A stretch of DNA of 64,000 nt from Scleroderma bovista (taxonomy: Eukaryota > Basidiomycota > Agaricomycetes > Boletales > Sclerodermataceae): contig JAYMGJ010000031.1 in NCBI GenBank assembly GCA_037178675.1, forward strand, positions 1 to 64,000, read 5' to 3'. Below are positions 43,330 to 55,240 of this stretch, piece by piece; the first letter of the stretch is position 1, and the number at the start of each line of letters is the position of its first letter. The notes beneath the pieces were generated by a model. It was not told where the DNA came from, searched no databases, and worked only from the letters and a program-made list of their open reading frames with translations. Made by a program: the position numbers and the translations under genes.

Positions 43330-46143
43330 ATGCAAACCACAGCAACCCAGTCTGCCACGGTAAATTCAGTTGACATAATTCTCCTAACTGAACCATGGTT
43401 TGGTAGTATAGGTAACAACCAGCACGGCCCAGTAGCGCTGAGTGGATGGAACCCAGTACTCCCTTTCCAACCGGTCCCTGAAGACCTAGCCTCATGTACA
43501 ATGGCCTACTACAGGCATAGGGAGGACTTCCATGTTACTCTGCGGTCGGACCTGGTCTCAGACACTGACATACAAATATTACAGGTGGACCAACCACCAC
43601 ACCCCCCCACGATTATAGTGAATGTGTACAACCAGCGGGCCAGAGATGACAGCAACAGCTGGTCCGTGGACCGGCTCTGCAATGTCGCCCTCCCAGCAGA
43701 CCTCCCGGTCATTGTCTCTGGCAACTTCAACATGCACCACCCACTGTGGGCTGTTGACGAACCTCAGCCCGACGCCAGGACAGAGGCATTCGTAGAGTGG
43801 CTGACAGACAGACGCATGACCATGTGCAACAATAAAGGGTCACCCACGTTCCTCTCACACTGTGGCAGGGCCACGTCAGTCCTTGACCTCACATTCGCCA
43901 ACAACACCGTGCACGCAGCCAACTCTGTTCTTGAGTGGAGAGTTGCGCCTGAGCTAGCACACGGATCTGATCACTACCCCCTGACATGGACAGTGGACTA
44001 TGGAGCGGTAGCATTGGAAAACATCACAGCCCAGAGGTTCCGGTGGAGAGGACTGAAGGATGATGTCCCGAAGAAGTGGAAAGCCATGTATGAGTCTGAG
44101 GTTAGACACTGCGCATGGGCCTTCAGAGGCCTGTATGATGAGAGTCCCTCTGCACAGACACTGGACATAGAAACACAGGAACTGCATAACGCGATGCAGG
44201 CCGCCATGGAAGCACACGTCCCCAAATGAAGAGACAGCATTCATGCACGCCCATGGTGGACACTGGAGCTAACCCAGGCATACAACTACCTGCATGACCT
44301 AAGGAGGTCAGCCTAGATCTTCCTCAACATTGTGGAGGAAGAGGCTATGGACACCCTGGCCCTGATCAAGAGGACCAGAAACAGGCTGAAATGGCTGACA
44401 AAGGCAGCCAAGAGAAAGTGGATCAGCAAGGAACTGGAAAAGGCAGCACCAGACGACATCTGGGCGTTCACCAAATGGCCCAAAGGCATTCATCAGTACC
44501 CTTCCCCCCCATCAACCCTGGCCAAGGCCTACCTGCTGTGGTATCACATGAAGACAAGTGCAATGCACTTCGCAACACGCTGTTCCAACCCCCCCCCCCC
44601 ACCCGTCCATGCTGACCCTACAGACCTCATAAGTGCTCGCCCCGATGACATCGTGTGGGAACCCGTCTCATACGCAGAAGTCCATAGAGCAATATTCACC
44701 CCAAACCAGCACAAGGCACCAGGCCCCAGCCAGGTCAACTATGTAGCCCTCCAGTGGGCATGGTCCACAGACCCTGCCCCCATATTCCTCCTAATCAGCA
44801 AGTGTGCTGATGCCGGATACCACCCCCAGGTATGGAGAAAGACAGTAGCAGTTGTGCTACGCAAGCTGAAGAAACCGGACTCCAACACCCATGCCTACCG
44901 CCTCATCCAACTAGAAGAGTGCCTAGGCAAAGTCCTACAATTGGTTATCGCCCACTGCCTGTCCCATATGATCCATGAACACAACCTAGTCCCGCCATGC
45001 AGTTTGGAGGCCGCCCAGGCAGTTCAACAGTCGACACAGCGCTCACGTTCACCCACGACATAGAAGCAGCCTGTAACCACGGACTAGTCACTACTAGTCT
45101 AACCATAGACATCAAAGGTTTCTTTGACTATGTTAACCATAACAAACTGACATCCATCATGCACAGAAAACAGATCCCACTACCCATGGTCAAATGGGTG
45201 AGCTCGTTTTTGTCAAACAGGGAAGCAGCAATCTGCCTAGACGGCCACATATCAGACTCCAGACCAGTTGAAAACAGCATCCCACAGGGATCACCCATCT
45301 CCCCCGCACTGTTGATCATGTATGTGTCCCCAGTATACGAAGAGTTCAAAGCTAGACTAGCCACGAGATATGTGCACCGAGCGCCACCCTCCACTAAACT
45401 CACTCCCACCACTCTTGTCAGATACATTGACGACATCAATATCTACACCTCCTTGACCAGTCTACTACAGAATGTAGCTGCTCTACACGCCGATTTCATA
45501 ACAATATTACACATCTTACATGGTCTCAGGCTCTCAATTGACTTCATCAAGTGTGCACTCGTGCACTTTACAAGAAAACACAGCATTACCTTCCCCGACA
45601 TCACCCTCCCTGGCCCAGATGGAGATGTCATTGTAACCCACAGCAACACTATGAAGTGGCTCGGGATCACATTTGACTCCAAACTCCTCTTCAACAAGCA
45701 CGTTAAAGCAGCTACTAACAAAGCTGAAAACATCACAAAGGGACTAACCATGCTTGGAAACACAGTCTGAGGGCTACATCAATGCTTCCTCTGCACCGTC
45801 TATGGCGTGTGCATACGGAGCGTAATGACATACGCCAGCCCGGTCTGGTGGGATGGTAAGAAAAAACATGCTAACAAACTTACCCGGGTACAGAATGCCT
45901 GCCTCTGCCACATCTGTGCGGCATTCCACATGACCCCAATACATGCGTTAGAAATAGACAGTGCCACCCCACCAGTCCCCCTCGTACTCAACCGCCTTAG
46001 CAGCAACACCGCCTCAAGGCTACATAAGTTAGCTCATACCAACCCCATCCACCTCAGGCTCCCCCGTGAATGGCATGGTTATGACTTGACCTACCCTGCA
46101 CCCACACTCCCTCCAAACAAGTTCCACCCAAGGAGCAGGAAGC
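43330..46143 (+). pseudogene. LINE ORF2: APE endonuclease plus reverse transcriptase (broken)
   Basis: The endonuclease (43360-44010) shows LLTEPW, GNFNMHHPLW (Asp to Asn relative to the usual GDFN), SVLDLTFA and GSDHYPLTW. The reverse transcriptase (about 44650-45700) shows HKAPGPS, DIKGFFDYVNH, GSPISPALLIMY, the catalytic RYIDDINIY and KWLGITFDSK. A C-terminal part follows with SVMTYASPVWW. Breaks are a TGA at 44227-44229, a TAG near 44314, a frameshift at about 44996 and a TGA at 45768-45770. The 3' end is lost where the Gypsy LTR begins. The combination with zinc-knuckle ORF1 fits the I/Jockey/Tad type of APE LINE; I cannot assign the clade further. Confidence 0.85.
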
Positions 46144-46764
46144 TGTCAAGACTGGTTCTTCACCGATCTGATCTCTACGAGGGGTCAGGGGGTCAGGGGT
46201 TGGTCTAGCAGTAAGACTGAGATGCTACGTAGCGTAGTCACGCTTCCCAAGTAATAGGAAGGCCGACCGAGGGTCTGACGGAGAGTCCGAGGGTAAACGG
46301 TCTATGACCGGGTGCTTGCACGAGGGCAGAGATGGAGAGTATGAAGGGAGAACAGATGAGAAGTATCTTATTTGATATTCGAACTGAAACTACAACAGAC
46401 CGAGTATCTAAGTATTTATACTGAGTGGAACGGATGAGGCGATGTATGGGAAGTTGGGATTACCGATGAACAACGAACGCAATCGCGCTGCACGCTGAGT
46501 AAGTACAGTAAGTGCAATAACCGGATTACCGATAGGTATTGTATTAGTAATGCAACGGGACGGGAACATATAGTAACCGGAAACAAGAAAGGAAACATAT
46601 TAGGTAATCATACAGAGAGACAGAACGGACAACATGCTCACCGATCGGTGGCAATACAGGATAGAGAGAAACAGAGAAGGGAGTACCTACAATAAACGGA
46701 CGGCAAACACGTGGACACGATCGGACAATAGGGTACAGGGTGATCGGGTGACATGGTCGTGACA
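46144..46764 (-). repeat. 3' LTR of a minus-strand Gypsy element
   Basis: 621 bp, bounded by TGTCA and TGACA. On the minus strand it is preceded by AAGAGGGGGATAC (complement of about 46765-46777), a polypurine tract, which fixes the orientation. It was inserted into the LINE 3' region (left flank GAAGC). The element's other LTR is not in the window. Confidence 0.8.
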
Positions 46765-46854
46765 GTATCCCCCTCTTAGGGCCAAGCCCACGAGGCTGCA
46801 ATGCGTATTCCACACCGAATGTGTGCGACCATTGTCTGGGTTTGAAAATCGGTT

Positions 46855-46866
46855 AGGGCGTATATA
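46855..46866 (+). promoter_or_regulatory. TATA box of the antisense gene
   Basis: GGGCGTATATAAGACTGG lies about 65 bp upstream of the ATG at 46930, suitable for a dedicated promoter on the strand opposite to the Gypsy element. Confidence 0.55.
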
Positions 46867-46929
46867 AGACTGGCCTTCGGTGACAGTAACCCAACAAATT
46901 CTCTTCTTCATAACATCCTTGATTTAAAC

Positions 46930-47998
46930 ATGTCCGCTAGCAACACCAACAACGTCGACTGGATGCGCGCCCCCTCGCCTGAGTTGGAAGGGAAGCCGAC
47001 CAATTCGATCCAAGTCCAAATCGCCAAGTTTGATGAACAGTTGCATTGGCAACGGGAGCGATTGATGAAACAGGCAGCCGAGCAAGAGGTGAGGAGGTTG
47101 GCGGAGGAGGCTGCCAGGAAGAAGGCTGAGGAAGAGGCGAGAAGGGTCGCCGAAGAGAAGCGGAAAGCCGAAGAGGAGGCGAAGCGAGGCACCGAGGCCA
47201 AGGCATGAGCGGATTTTGAGGCGAGGCGCAAGGCCAAGGCGGAGGTGATGGCGAGAGAGAAGGCCGAGTCACTGGCAGCTGGCGAGGCGATGTGGGAACG
47301 TCTAGGGCTGGGGCTGAAGCCTAAGGTGCATCGTTGGTATTTCTTTATTTGACTTTTGCTGATTTATTATTGAATAGCCCTGACAGGTGACTGCCCACTC
47401 GAACACGGGCATAATGGGGTTCAGGCCCCCTTGTGACCGATGCAGGCGAAGCGGCCACAGTGCCAAGTGCAATCTGGCCGATGGTGCGTGCACTCCGACA
47501 TGCAGTCAGTGTCAACGATCCAAGATCAAGTGCACCTTCGGTGTGTCGACAGCCGCGATGGAGAGGTCAGCGAGTGGAGAGAAGAGAAAGCAGAGCGAGA
47601 AGACAGTGGAGGCGAACACTTCGCCAAGAGGAGGCAAAAAGAGGAAGCGGACAAAGAAGGCGATGGCTGAGGCTGCGAGCACTGAGGAGATCAAAGCGGC
47701 CATGGGCGGCTTCTCAGTGGCTGGGCCCTCAAATCGGCCCGACCTAGTCGCGCTGGTCTTGGACCGCCGACTCGGGGAGATCGTGGCGGCGATCGACCAC
47801 AATACGAAGGAGTTGGCCAAACTGGGTCGACAGGTGGAAGGGATCGTCTGGGAGACGAAAAGGGCAGCAGATGCGAAGGATCCGAAAGGCAAGGGCAAGG
47901 CGATGCCCAAGGGGAGCGAAGAATGGGAGGAGTCGGATGAGACGGACGGGGAAGGCGAAGAGTCAGGAGATGAAGACGGAGAGGGTGAGTCCGAGTAG
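46930..47998 (+). pseudogene. Antisense two-exon gene inside the Gypsy element: coiled-coil plus zinc-cluster protein
   Basis: Exon 1 (46930-47325) encodes a Glu/Lys/Arg/Ala-rich coiled coil. A 61-bp GT-AG intron (47326-47386) joins it in phase to exon 2 (47387-47998). Exon 2 starts with a Cys cluster CDRCRRSGHSAKCN then CSQCQRSKIKCTF, similar to fungal Zn2Cys6 or knuckle motifs. A basic stretch RGGKKRKRTKK (likely nuclear localisation) follows, then a helical part and a Glu/Asp/Ser-rich acidic tail. One TGA at 47206-47208 in exon 1 (CGA expected by context) disables it. It runs opposite to the Gypsy pol and sits between pol and the 3' LTR. A DNA-binding or regulatory role is only inference. 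Confidence 0.65.
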
Positions 47999-48095
47999 TC
48001 GGACTGGACTGAAATGTACTTGTATTTAGTTTTCTTTTTTCTTTTCACATTGTTTTCTACACTGTCAATAGACTTTGCTCGGTGATTTAGACAAC

Positions 48096-49058
48096 TCAGC
48101 GTGAGAGGCTTTCTAAGGGGCCTGGCTTAGTTGGGTAGGCCTTATGATAGTCGGCCACAAGTTCTGATGCATGTCCGAGCTCGGTCGCAATCAACCAAGA
48201 TGTTTCTTCGTCGGTACCTTCGAAACCAGCCCATCTAACTAGATAGAGGAGTGGGCATTGGCATCGACGTCGGTCGAACTTTGAGTCGAGGATCTCGGTG
48301 ATCTCGAACTTGGGTTCGCCGTCGACTTCGATGGGAGGTGGTGGAGGTTGTGACTGATTCGGTATTGTGTTCGGTGTCGCTGGTTCGAGCTGTGAGACGT
48401 GGAAGACGGGGTGGACAGCATGCATAGAGTCGGGGAGGCGGATTGTGAATGATAGGGTGCCGACTTGGGCGATAATTGGGTAGGGACCAAGATTCTTTGA
48501 CGGTCGGGTAGACCTAAAATACTTGGCCTTGACGAATACTTGATCACTGACTTTGAAATCAGGTGTGGGTGATCTTCTGGCGTCAGCAGGGCCTTGGTAC
48601 CTTTTCTGGGCAGCAGCCATTTCTTCATGTAGGTACTCATGCAACAACTCTAAGTCAACTGCGTATTCCCGTGCCCAAGTCGATGAGAGATCACGCTCGG
48701 GGTGCACAGCGAGGTTCGGGTGGTATCCTTTGTTCGCGAAGAACGGTGATACACCAGTCGTAGCACTAGGGGCATTGTTGTAGGCGAACTCAGCGAGAGG
48801 TAGTAAGTCCGACCAATTGTCCTGCTGGTAATTGCAGTACATCCTGAGGTATTGCTCGAGTGTTTGATTAGCTCGCTCGGTCTGTCCGTCACCTTCTGGG
48901 TGATAGCCTGAAGTGAAATGTAATTTCATATCTAAGGCCTTACCGAGTGATCGGAAGAAATGGGAGATGAACTCTGAGCCTCGGTCAGACGTTACGTGCG
49001 CGGGGACGCCGTGCTTAGCGAAGATGTGTAGTAGGAAGAGCTGTGCGAGCTGTCGACA
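48096..49058 (-). pseudogene. Gypsy integrase C-terminal half with chromodomain
   Basis: The minus-strand frame begins at the truncation (about 49058) in RQLAQLFLLHIFAKHGVP, then TSDRGSEF (second catalytic Asp) and DGQTERANQ (catalytic Glu). The GPY/F-type module follows (GPYPIIAQVG, VHPVFHVSQLEP), then a C-terminal chromodomain YLVRWAGF--TDEETSW (about 48180-48270). The first catalytic Asp lies beyond the break. A chromodomain targets integration to modified histones in chromoviruses (family knowledge). The remaining frame is intact. Confidence 0.9.
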
Positions 49059-49059
49059 A

Positions 49060-49510
49060 GAAAGTATGATTATATCTTATCTTAATCTAATCTTGGAGAT
49101 TTCCAGAGATCACAGTTACATATGATTCAGAGTAGTGTCAACCGGATTACCGGTAGATCACATGACCGGCTCCACAAGATAGCCGGAACTATCACATGCA
49201 AGGCACGTGTATAACACATGCTGATGCACGTTACAGGCACGTTTCCAGATAACTACGTTTATGGAAACTGCACCTACTACATATGGGAATATGGTGAAAT
49301 AGGCTAGAATAATACTTATCTACGCACAGACCATGTACCACAGGTATATATACCCTGTAGGATTCCCAGTAGTTCTTTAGTTCAATACAGTTCAACTGTT
49401 CTCTCATTACTCGCTACTTCACAAACAACTCAACTTCAAGAACCAGCTACTAGCTAATCAAAGGTACGCTTGCGCTACCCCGTTGCTGTTGCCCCAGTTT
49501 TGTTGCTACA
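49060..49510 (+). repeat. 5' LTR of an LTR retroelement (left edge uncertain)
   Basis: It ends TGTTGCTACA directly before a GGTTATGAGCCCTG primer site (49511-49524). It contains a TATATATACCC box at about 49344. The left edge is set only by the loss of Gypsy integrase sequence near 49058; I could not identify a clear TG start. Confidence 0.7.
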
Positions 49511-49580
49511 GGTTATGAGCCCTGTTTAAGGCCATACCAGGAAGCATACGGCAGTTCTGTCTTCGTCACTGCCTCCTGCT

Positions 49581-49923
49581 ATGAACCTTAGACAGCTCGT
49601 AGCTGAAGTTCTTCACGAGTTACCGTTTGTCTTTGCCGTGATATCTCTTACGATATATTCTTCGTTTGTGTTTTGGTTTGAACGCTGGAGATACAACTAC
49701 ATTGCCGCACTCTTTGTGTGCTATGCAGTTTGTCTCTTGGTTACCTCGCAGCCACGCCCTGCTCCTCCTCCCATTGTTAACTTGGAGTTACCATTACCTC
49801 CGGTTGACAACCCCTTTGAAAATGATGATGAACTCGTTGTTGTTGATACAACAGCACCTCCTAGTGTTCATCAAACGGTGGACTTCTATTGGAGAGAGGC
49901 TATGCGGAACTACCGCTTGTATC
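49581..49923 (+). pseudogene. Membrane-protein-like first ORF of an LTR element, 5' part (split by Copia-2 copy B)
   Basis: The ORF starts 57 bp after a half-tRNA primer site. The first 55 residues contain two hydrophobic stretches (FVFAVISLTIYSSFVFW and NYIAALFVCYAVCLLV) around a charged turn, as in a two-pass membrane protein. A Pro-rich linker and an acidic stretch (PFENDDELVVVD) follow. The frame is cut after codon 114 by the Copia-2 insertion and continues in the same phase at 63055 once the insertion and one GTATC copy are removed. No known Gag domain is recognisable. Confidence 0.6.
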
Positions 49924-50211
49924 TGTTGAAGTCGCACGTGCACCCAGCGTAAACCGTCGACGAAGTGCGCACAAGACTGTGACCCATATTAGTGTAGACT
50001 TAGTAATAGTCCTCTTTAGAGTAGATGTTACATGTCACACGTCACACATCACAGTCACGTGTCACACTATTTGTTGTATATAAACAGTGTTCATTGCTTA
50101 TATAATATAACAGCTCTTAACCAGCTACCGCTACCATCTCAGGTTGTGCATTCCACCCAACAGGTGAGTTGGAGTAGCAGTTCCTCTACGTATATAGGTA
50201 TTGCTTCAACA
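49924..50211 (+). repeat. 5' LTR of Copia-2 copy B
   Basis: 288 bp with TATATAAACAG promoter box. The primer site GGTTATGAGCCCTG follows at 50212-50225. Confidence 0.95.
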
Positions 50212-53200
50212 GGTTATGAGCCCTGTGAGCGCACTGTGTGCAGCAATGCACCAGACAGCGCTCCAGCTCCCTGAGCGTCGCTTTAACTAGCTTGACGCTG
50301 TGGACCACAGTGAGCTCCTAGCTGAGCCCCTGCACAGCCACAAGGCGAAGTCGGTCAACGACTTGCGCCAAACAGTGAGCTCCTAGTTGAGCACCTGTAC
50401 TGCCACAGGCGAAGTTCGTCGATGACTTGCGCCAACCATGGCCAACATTGTCGATGACTTGCGCTGGCATGACCTAGTCATGAGTTAGCTGTTGACAGAA
50501 GTGCTTTCACTAGCACTCAGGTGTTTCTTCTTTTCTTGCTTGTCCATTGTCGCATTCATTTGCTGACTCCGTTGACTCCCAAACAGAATATCACCATGTC
50601 CAGCGCTCTAGACAAGATGGTTCCCGTGTTCACTGGCTCCAACTGGCAGCAGTGGCACACCTCTATGCAGGCCTACCTCCGGGCACAAGGCCAATGGTAC
50701 GTCTACTCGACGACTCAACCCGCTGACGGTCACGATGACCATAAGGAATGGGACGACAACACCGAGAGAGCGCTCGGTAATATCACCTTGCGCCTCGCCC
50801 CCTCCATCCAGGTCGCTGTCTTGAATCTCGATAGTGTTAAGGAAGTCTGGGACCACCTAAAGAAGAACTTCGGTGCCCCCAGTATCAGCTCTGCCTACGC
50901 TGAGCTTAGCAAGCTCCTTTCGACTACCATTCCCGCTGGCTCCCATCCCGCTCCGGCTATCACCAAAGTGCTTAGCCACTTCACTTATCTCAAGGACGCT
51001 GGCTTCGAGTTCCCTGCCCCCGTGCAGGCTATGATTATCCTCTGCAAGCTCCCTCCTACTATGGAGGTTGTAGCTCAAATTCTCAGCCAGACATTGCCGG
51101 ACGAGATCAAGAATCTGAAGCCCGACAGGATCGTCAAGGCCGCCACGCTCTCATTCAAGCAGAAAGGCGCCTCTTCGCGCACTGGTGGAAAGGGCCCCCA
51201 GGCCAACAAGCTTAGCGCTGTGAAGCGCAAGCCAGCTGACCCAAAGTTTGCCCAGCAGCAGCAGCAGCCCCAGAGGCAGCAGCAGCAGCAAGGCGGGTCC
51301 AACGGCGGTACGAGCGGAAACGCTCCTGCCCAAGGACAGGGAGGCCGCACTCAACGTGGCGGCAAGAAGGCTCGCGCTCGCCGCGAGAACGCCCAACAGG
51401 CCGCCTTCGCTACTTACGTCCACTACGATGGACCAGAGCCCACCGTCGACCCTCGTGCCCTGGCTCACACCCCCGGTGCTACCAACTACGGCCCCCCCGC
51501 ATTCGAAAACACTATCAAGGCCTTCGACTTGGCACACCGTCTGGGGGTAGAGCCCTCCTGCCAAACCATCCGCACCCTCGTCCAAGTTGTGTCGTTGGCG
51601 AGTGCGAACCTGGACCAGCCCGAGGCCGGTCCCTCCTCGTTGAAGCGCCCTCATCTTGAGGAGTGCATCACGATGTATGAGGAGGATGCCATCTCCCTTG
51701 GGGATGAAGAGCCCTTCGCTCACGAACTGTTTGCTGATGACGAGTTCGACAAGATCGACGCAATGGTCCTCGACCGCTACAATGCGACGTCGATGGCGAT
51801 GGGCATGGAGGCCAGCCTTTTCAGGCAAGTACCTTCTGCACGCATGCTGACCGACACTGACACGCTCCCTTTACATGTGCGCTTCACGCCGTCACTGTAT
51901 ATAGCGAGTAGTAACTACAATATGTCGTGTCGTGTCCCCTCAAGCAATGCATATACCTGTTCGTGTCTGAATGATGCACGCTGTGCTGGCTGTAAGGGAA
52001 AAATGGTTGACGATAGCGAACTATCTGGTGCCTTCTGGCTCCTAGACTCAGGCACATCACGCCACTTCACTGGTGACATAGGCGATTTTGCCTCCTATAA
52101 CGCGCTAAAGCGAGCGCACTACACCAAGACGGCTAATGGTGTAGCGCTGATTGCTGGCATTGGCACGGTATTACTCCGGTGCCTAGACCACAACTCAGGG
52201 GATGAGAAAGTTATTACACTCACCCAAGTGCTCCATATGCCAGGCGCTACTGCCCGCCTTATTTCTATGGGCAAAATGCTCCAGCATAATTACAAAGTCA
52301 CTGGCGATAAGCAAGGCATTAGCCTCATTCATAAAGCTGAACGCCTATGGTTTGGGCCAGACCCAGAAGACGATCGCAACGTCATTTTTGGGATTAGATC
52401 TATCCCGATAATTAGATCTAACTATATTGCCTCCGTGAGCAAAGTCGATTACGACATTATGCACTGGAGATTCGGGCACCCCTCGAAGGAAGTACTCCGA
52501 CACGTGCAAAAACATACGCAGCGCTTCCCGGAGATTCACTTTCCAACTGAGGATTGTGTTTGCCCTGGATGTGCTCTTGGCAAGATGCCCAATCGAGCTT
52601 TCCCAGAGAATGAAAGACGTGCTTCCAAGCCCTTTGAGCTGCACATAGTTCAGTCAAAAGCCCTCGCAAAAGTGGGTCATCGGACATGTACATTTGCCTG
52701 TAAAGGTGGGACTAGCCGACGCCGGCCGATGCTCGCAAAACTGGGCCAGGCCGATGTTTTCTATTATTGCAAATCTAGTACAGGCCTGAGGGACATTAAT
52801 CACTGCAAAACTGGGATGGGCTGATGTTTGATAAAAATTGCAGAACTGGGACTGGTGGGAGCATTGTAAAACTAGGTCAGGCCTGTTGAACAAAAAAATT
52901 GACAAGTGTTGCAAAGCTGGGACTGGCCGATGTTGTAGATACATTGCAAAACTGGGTCAGGCCTGTTGAGAAAAAAGTTGTCAATTACTGCAAAACTGGG
53001 TCAGGCTGACATGGCAGAATGGGGTCAGGCATTTTGAGGAAAAAATTGTCAAGCATTGCAAAACTGGGTCAGGCTGACATTGTATATACATTGCAGAACT
53101 GGATCAGGCCTGTTGAGAAAAAAAGTTGTCAAGCATTGCAAAACTGGGTCAGGCTGACATTGCAGAGCTGGGTCAGGCCTGTTGAGGAAAAAGTTGTCAA

Positions 53201-53429
53201 GCATTGCAAAACTGGGCCAGGCTGACATTGCAGAACTGGGTCAGGCCTGTTGAGGAAAAAGTTGTCAAGCATTGCAAAACTGGGTCAGGCTGACATTGCA
53301 GAACTGGGTCAGGCCTGTTGAGAAACAAAGTTGTCAAGTACTGCAAAACTGGGTCAGGCCTGTTGAGCAAAAAAGTTGTCAACCATTGCAAAACTGGGTC
53401 AGACCCAAAATTGATACACATTGCAGAAT

Positions 53430-55240
53430 TAAATTACTGTGCTGACTACCAAAAATGTGGACCATTGATTAGGCAATATTGTGTACTGTTGGTGTGATAG
53501 TGTTGACTACCAAAGATGTGCAGCTTGGATTATCTAATATTGTGTTCTATTGGTGTGGTAGTGCTGATTACCAAAAATGCGGACTATTGATTAGCCAATG
53601 CTGTGTAGTGTTGTTGTTGTAGTGTACTACCAAAAATGTGTAGTATTGATTACCTAATGTTGGGTACTCTTGGTGTGGTAGTGCTGATTACCAAAAATGC
53701 GGACTATTGATTGGCCAATGTTGTGTAGTGTTGTTGTTGTAGTGTACTACCAAAAATGTGTAGTATTGATTACCTAATGTTGGGTACTCTTGGTGTGGTA
53801 GTGCTGATTACCAAAAATGCGGACTATTGATCAACCAATATTGTGTGGTGTTGTTGTAGTGTACTACCAAAAAAAGTGTAGTACTGATTACCTAATGTTG
53901 TGTAGTATTGATGTGATAGTGTTCATTACCAAAAATGCGGACTGTTGATTAGCCAATATTGTGTAGTGTTGTTGTTGTAGTGTACTACCAAAGATGTGTA
54001 GTATTGATTATCTAATGTTTTGTACTGTTGGTGTGGTAGTGTTGATTACCAAAAATGTGTAGCTTGGATTACCTAATGTTGTGTACTGTTGGTGTGGTAG
54101 TGCTGATTACCAAAAATGCGAACCATTAGCCAATGTTGTGCAGTGTTGTTGTTGTAGTGTTGATTACCAAAAATGTGTAGCTTGGATTACCTAATGTTGT
54201 GTACTGTTGGTGTGGTAGTGCTGATTACCAAAAATGCGAACCATTAGCCAATATTGTGTAGTGTTGTTGTTGTAGTGTACTACCAGAAATGTGTAGTATT
54301 AATTACCTAATGTTGTGTACTATTGATGTGGTAGTGTTGATTACCAAAAATGCGAACTATTGATCAACCAATGTTGTGTAGTGTCATTGTTGTAGTGTTG
54401 ATTACCAAAAATGTGTAGCTTGGATTACCTAATGTTGTGTACTGTTGGTGTGGTAGTGTTGATTACCAAAAATGCGGACTATTGATTAGTCAATATTGTG
54501 TAGTGTTGATTACCAAAAATGTGTAGTTTGGATTACCTAATGTTGTGTACTGTTGGTGTGGTAGTACTGATTATCAAAAATGCGGACTATTGATTAGTTG
54601 TTGTAGTGTACTAACAAAAATGTGTAGTATTGATTATCTAATGTTGTGTACTGTTGGTGTAGTAGTACTGATCATCAAAAATGCGGACTATTGATTAGTT
54701 GTTGTAGTGTACTACCAAAAATGTGTAGTTTGGATGACCTAATGTTGTGTACTGTTGGTGTGGTAGTGTTGATTATCAAAAGTGCGGACTATTGGTTAGT
54801 CAATATTGTGTAGTGTTAATTACCAAAAATGTGTAGTTTGGATTACCTAATGTTGTGTACTGTTGGTGTGGTAGTGTTGATTATCAAAAATGCGGACTAT
54901 TGATTAGCCAATATTGTGTAGTTTGGATTACCTAATGTTGTGTACTGTTGGTGTAGTAGTGCTGATTATCAAAAATGCGGACTATTGATTAGCCAATATT
55001 GTGCAGTGTTGTTGTTGTAGTGTACTACCAAAAATGTGTAGTATTGATTACCTAATGTTGGGTACTCTTGGTGTGGTAGTGCTGATTACCAAAAATGCGG
55101 ACTATTGATCAACCAATATTGTGTGGTGTTGTTGTAGTGTACTACCAAAAATGTGTAGTACTGATTACCTAATGTTGTGTAGTGTTGATGTGATAGTGTT
55201 GATTACCAAAAATGCGGACTATTGATTAGGAAATGTAGTG
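53430..55240. repeat. 120-bp tandem array, left arm of foldback B
   Basis: Units repeat at an exact 120-bp spacing in places (for example 53641 and 53761), elsewhere with deletions. They alternate ATGCGGACTATTGATTAG and ATGTGTAGTATTGATTACC half-units. The mirrored array is at about 57250-59070. Confidence 0.9.

Larger units (their letters stand above)
46144..49058 (-). mobile_element. 5'-truncated chromodomain Gypsy (chromovirus) with antisense accessory gene
   Basis: On the minus strand the order is partial integrase, chromodomain, a 1-kb segment carrying an opposite-strand gene, polypurine tract and 3' LTR. The element is cut at about 49058 inside the integrase core by the next LTR element, so gag, protease, reverse transcriptase and the 5' LTR are missing here. 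Confidence 0.85.

Noticed and set aside
53430..55240. CRISPR-like array
   Set aside because: The 120-bp units are contiguous tandem repeats without variable spacers, in a fungal transposon.
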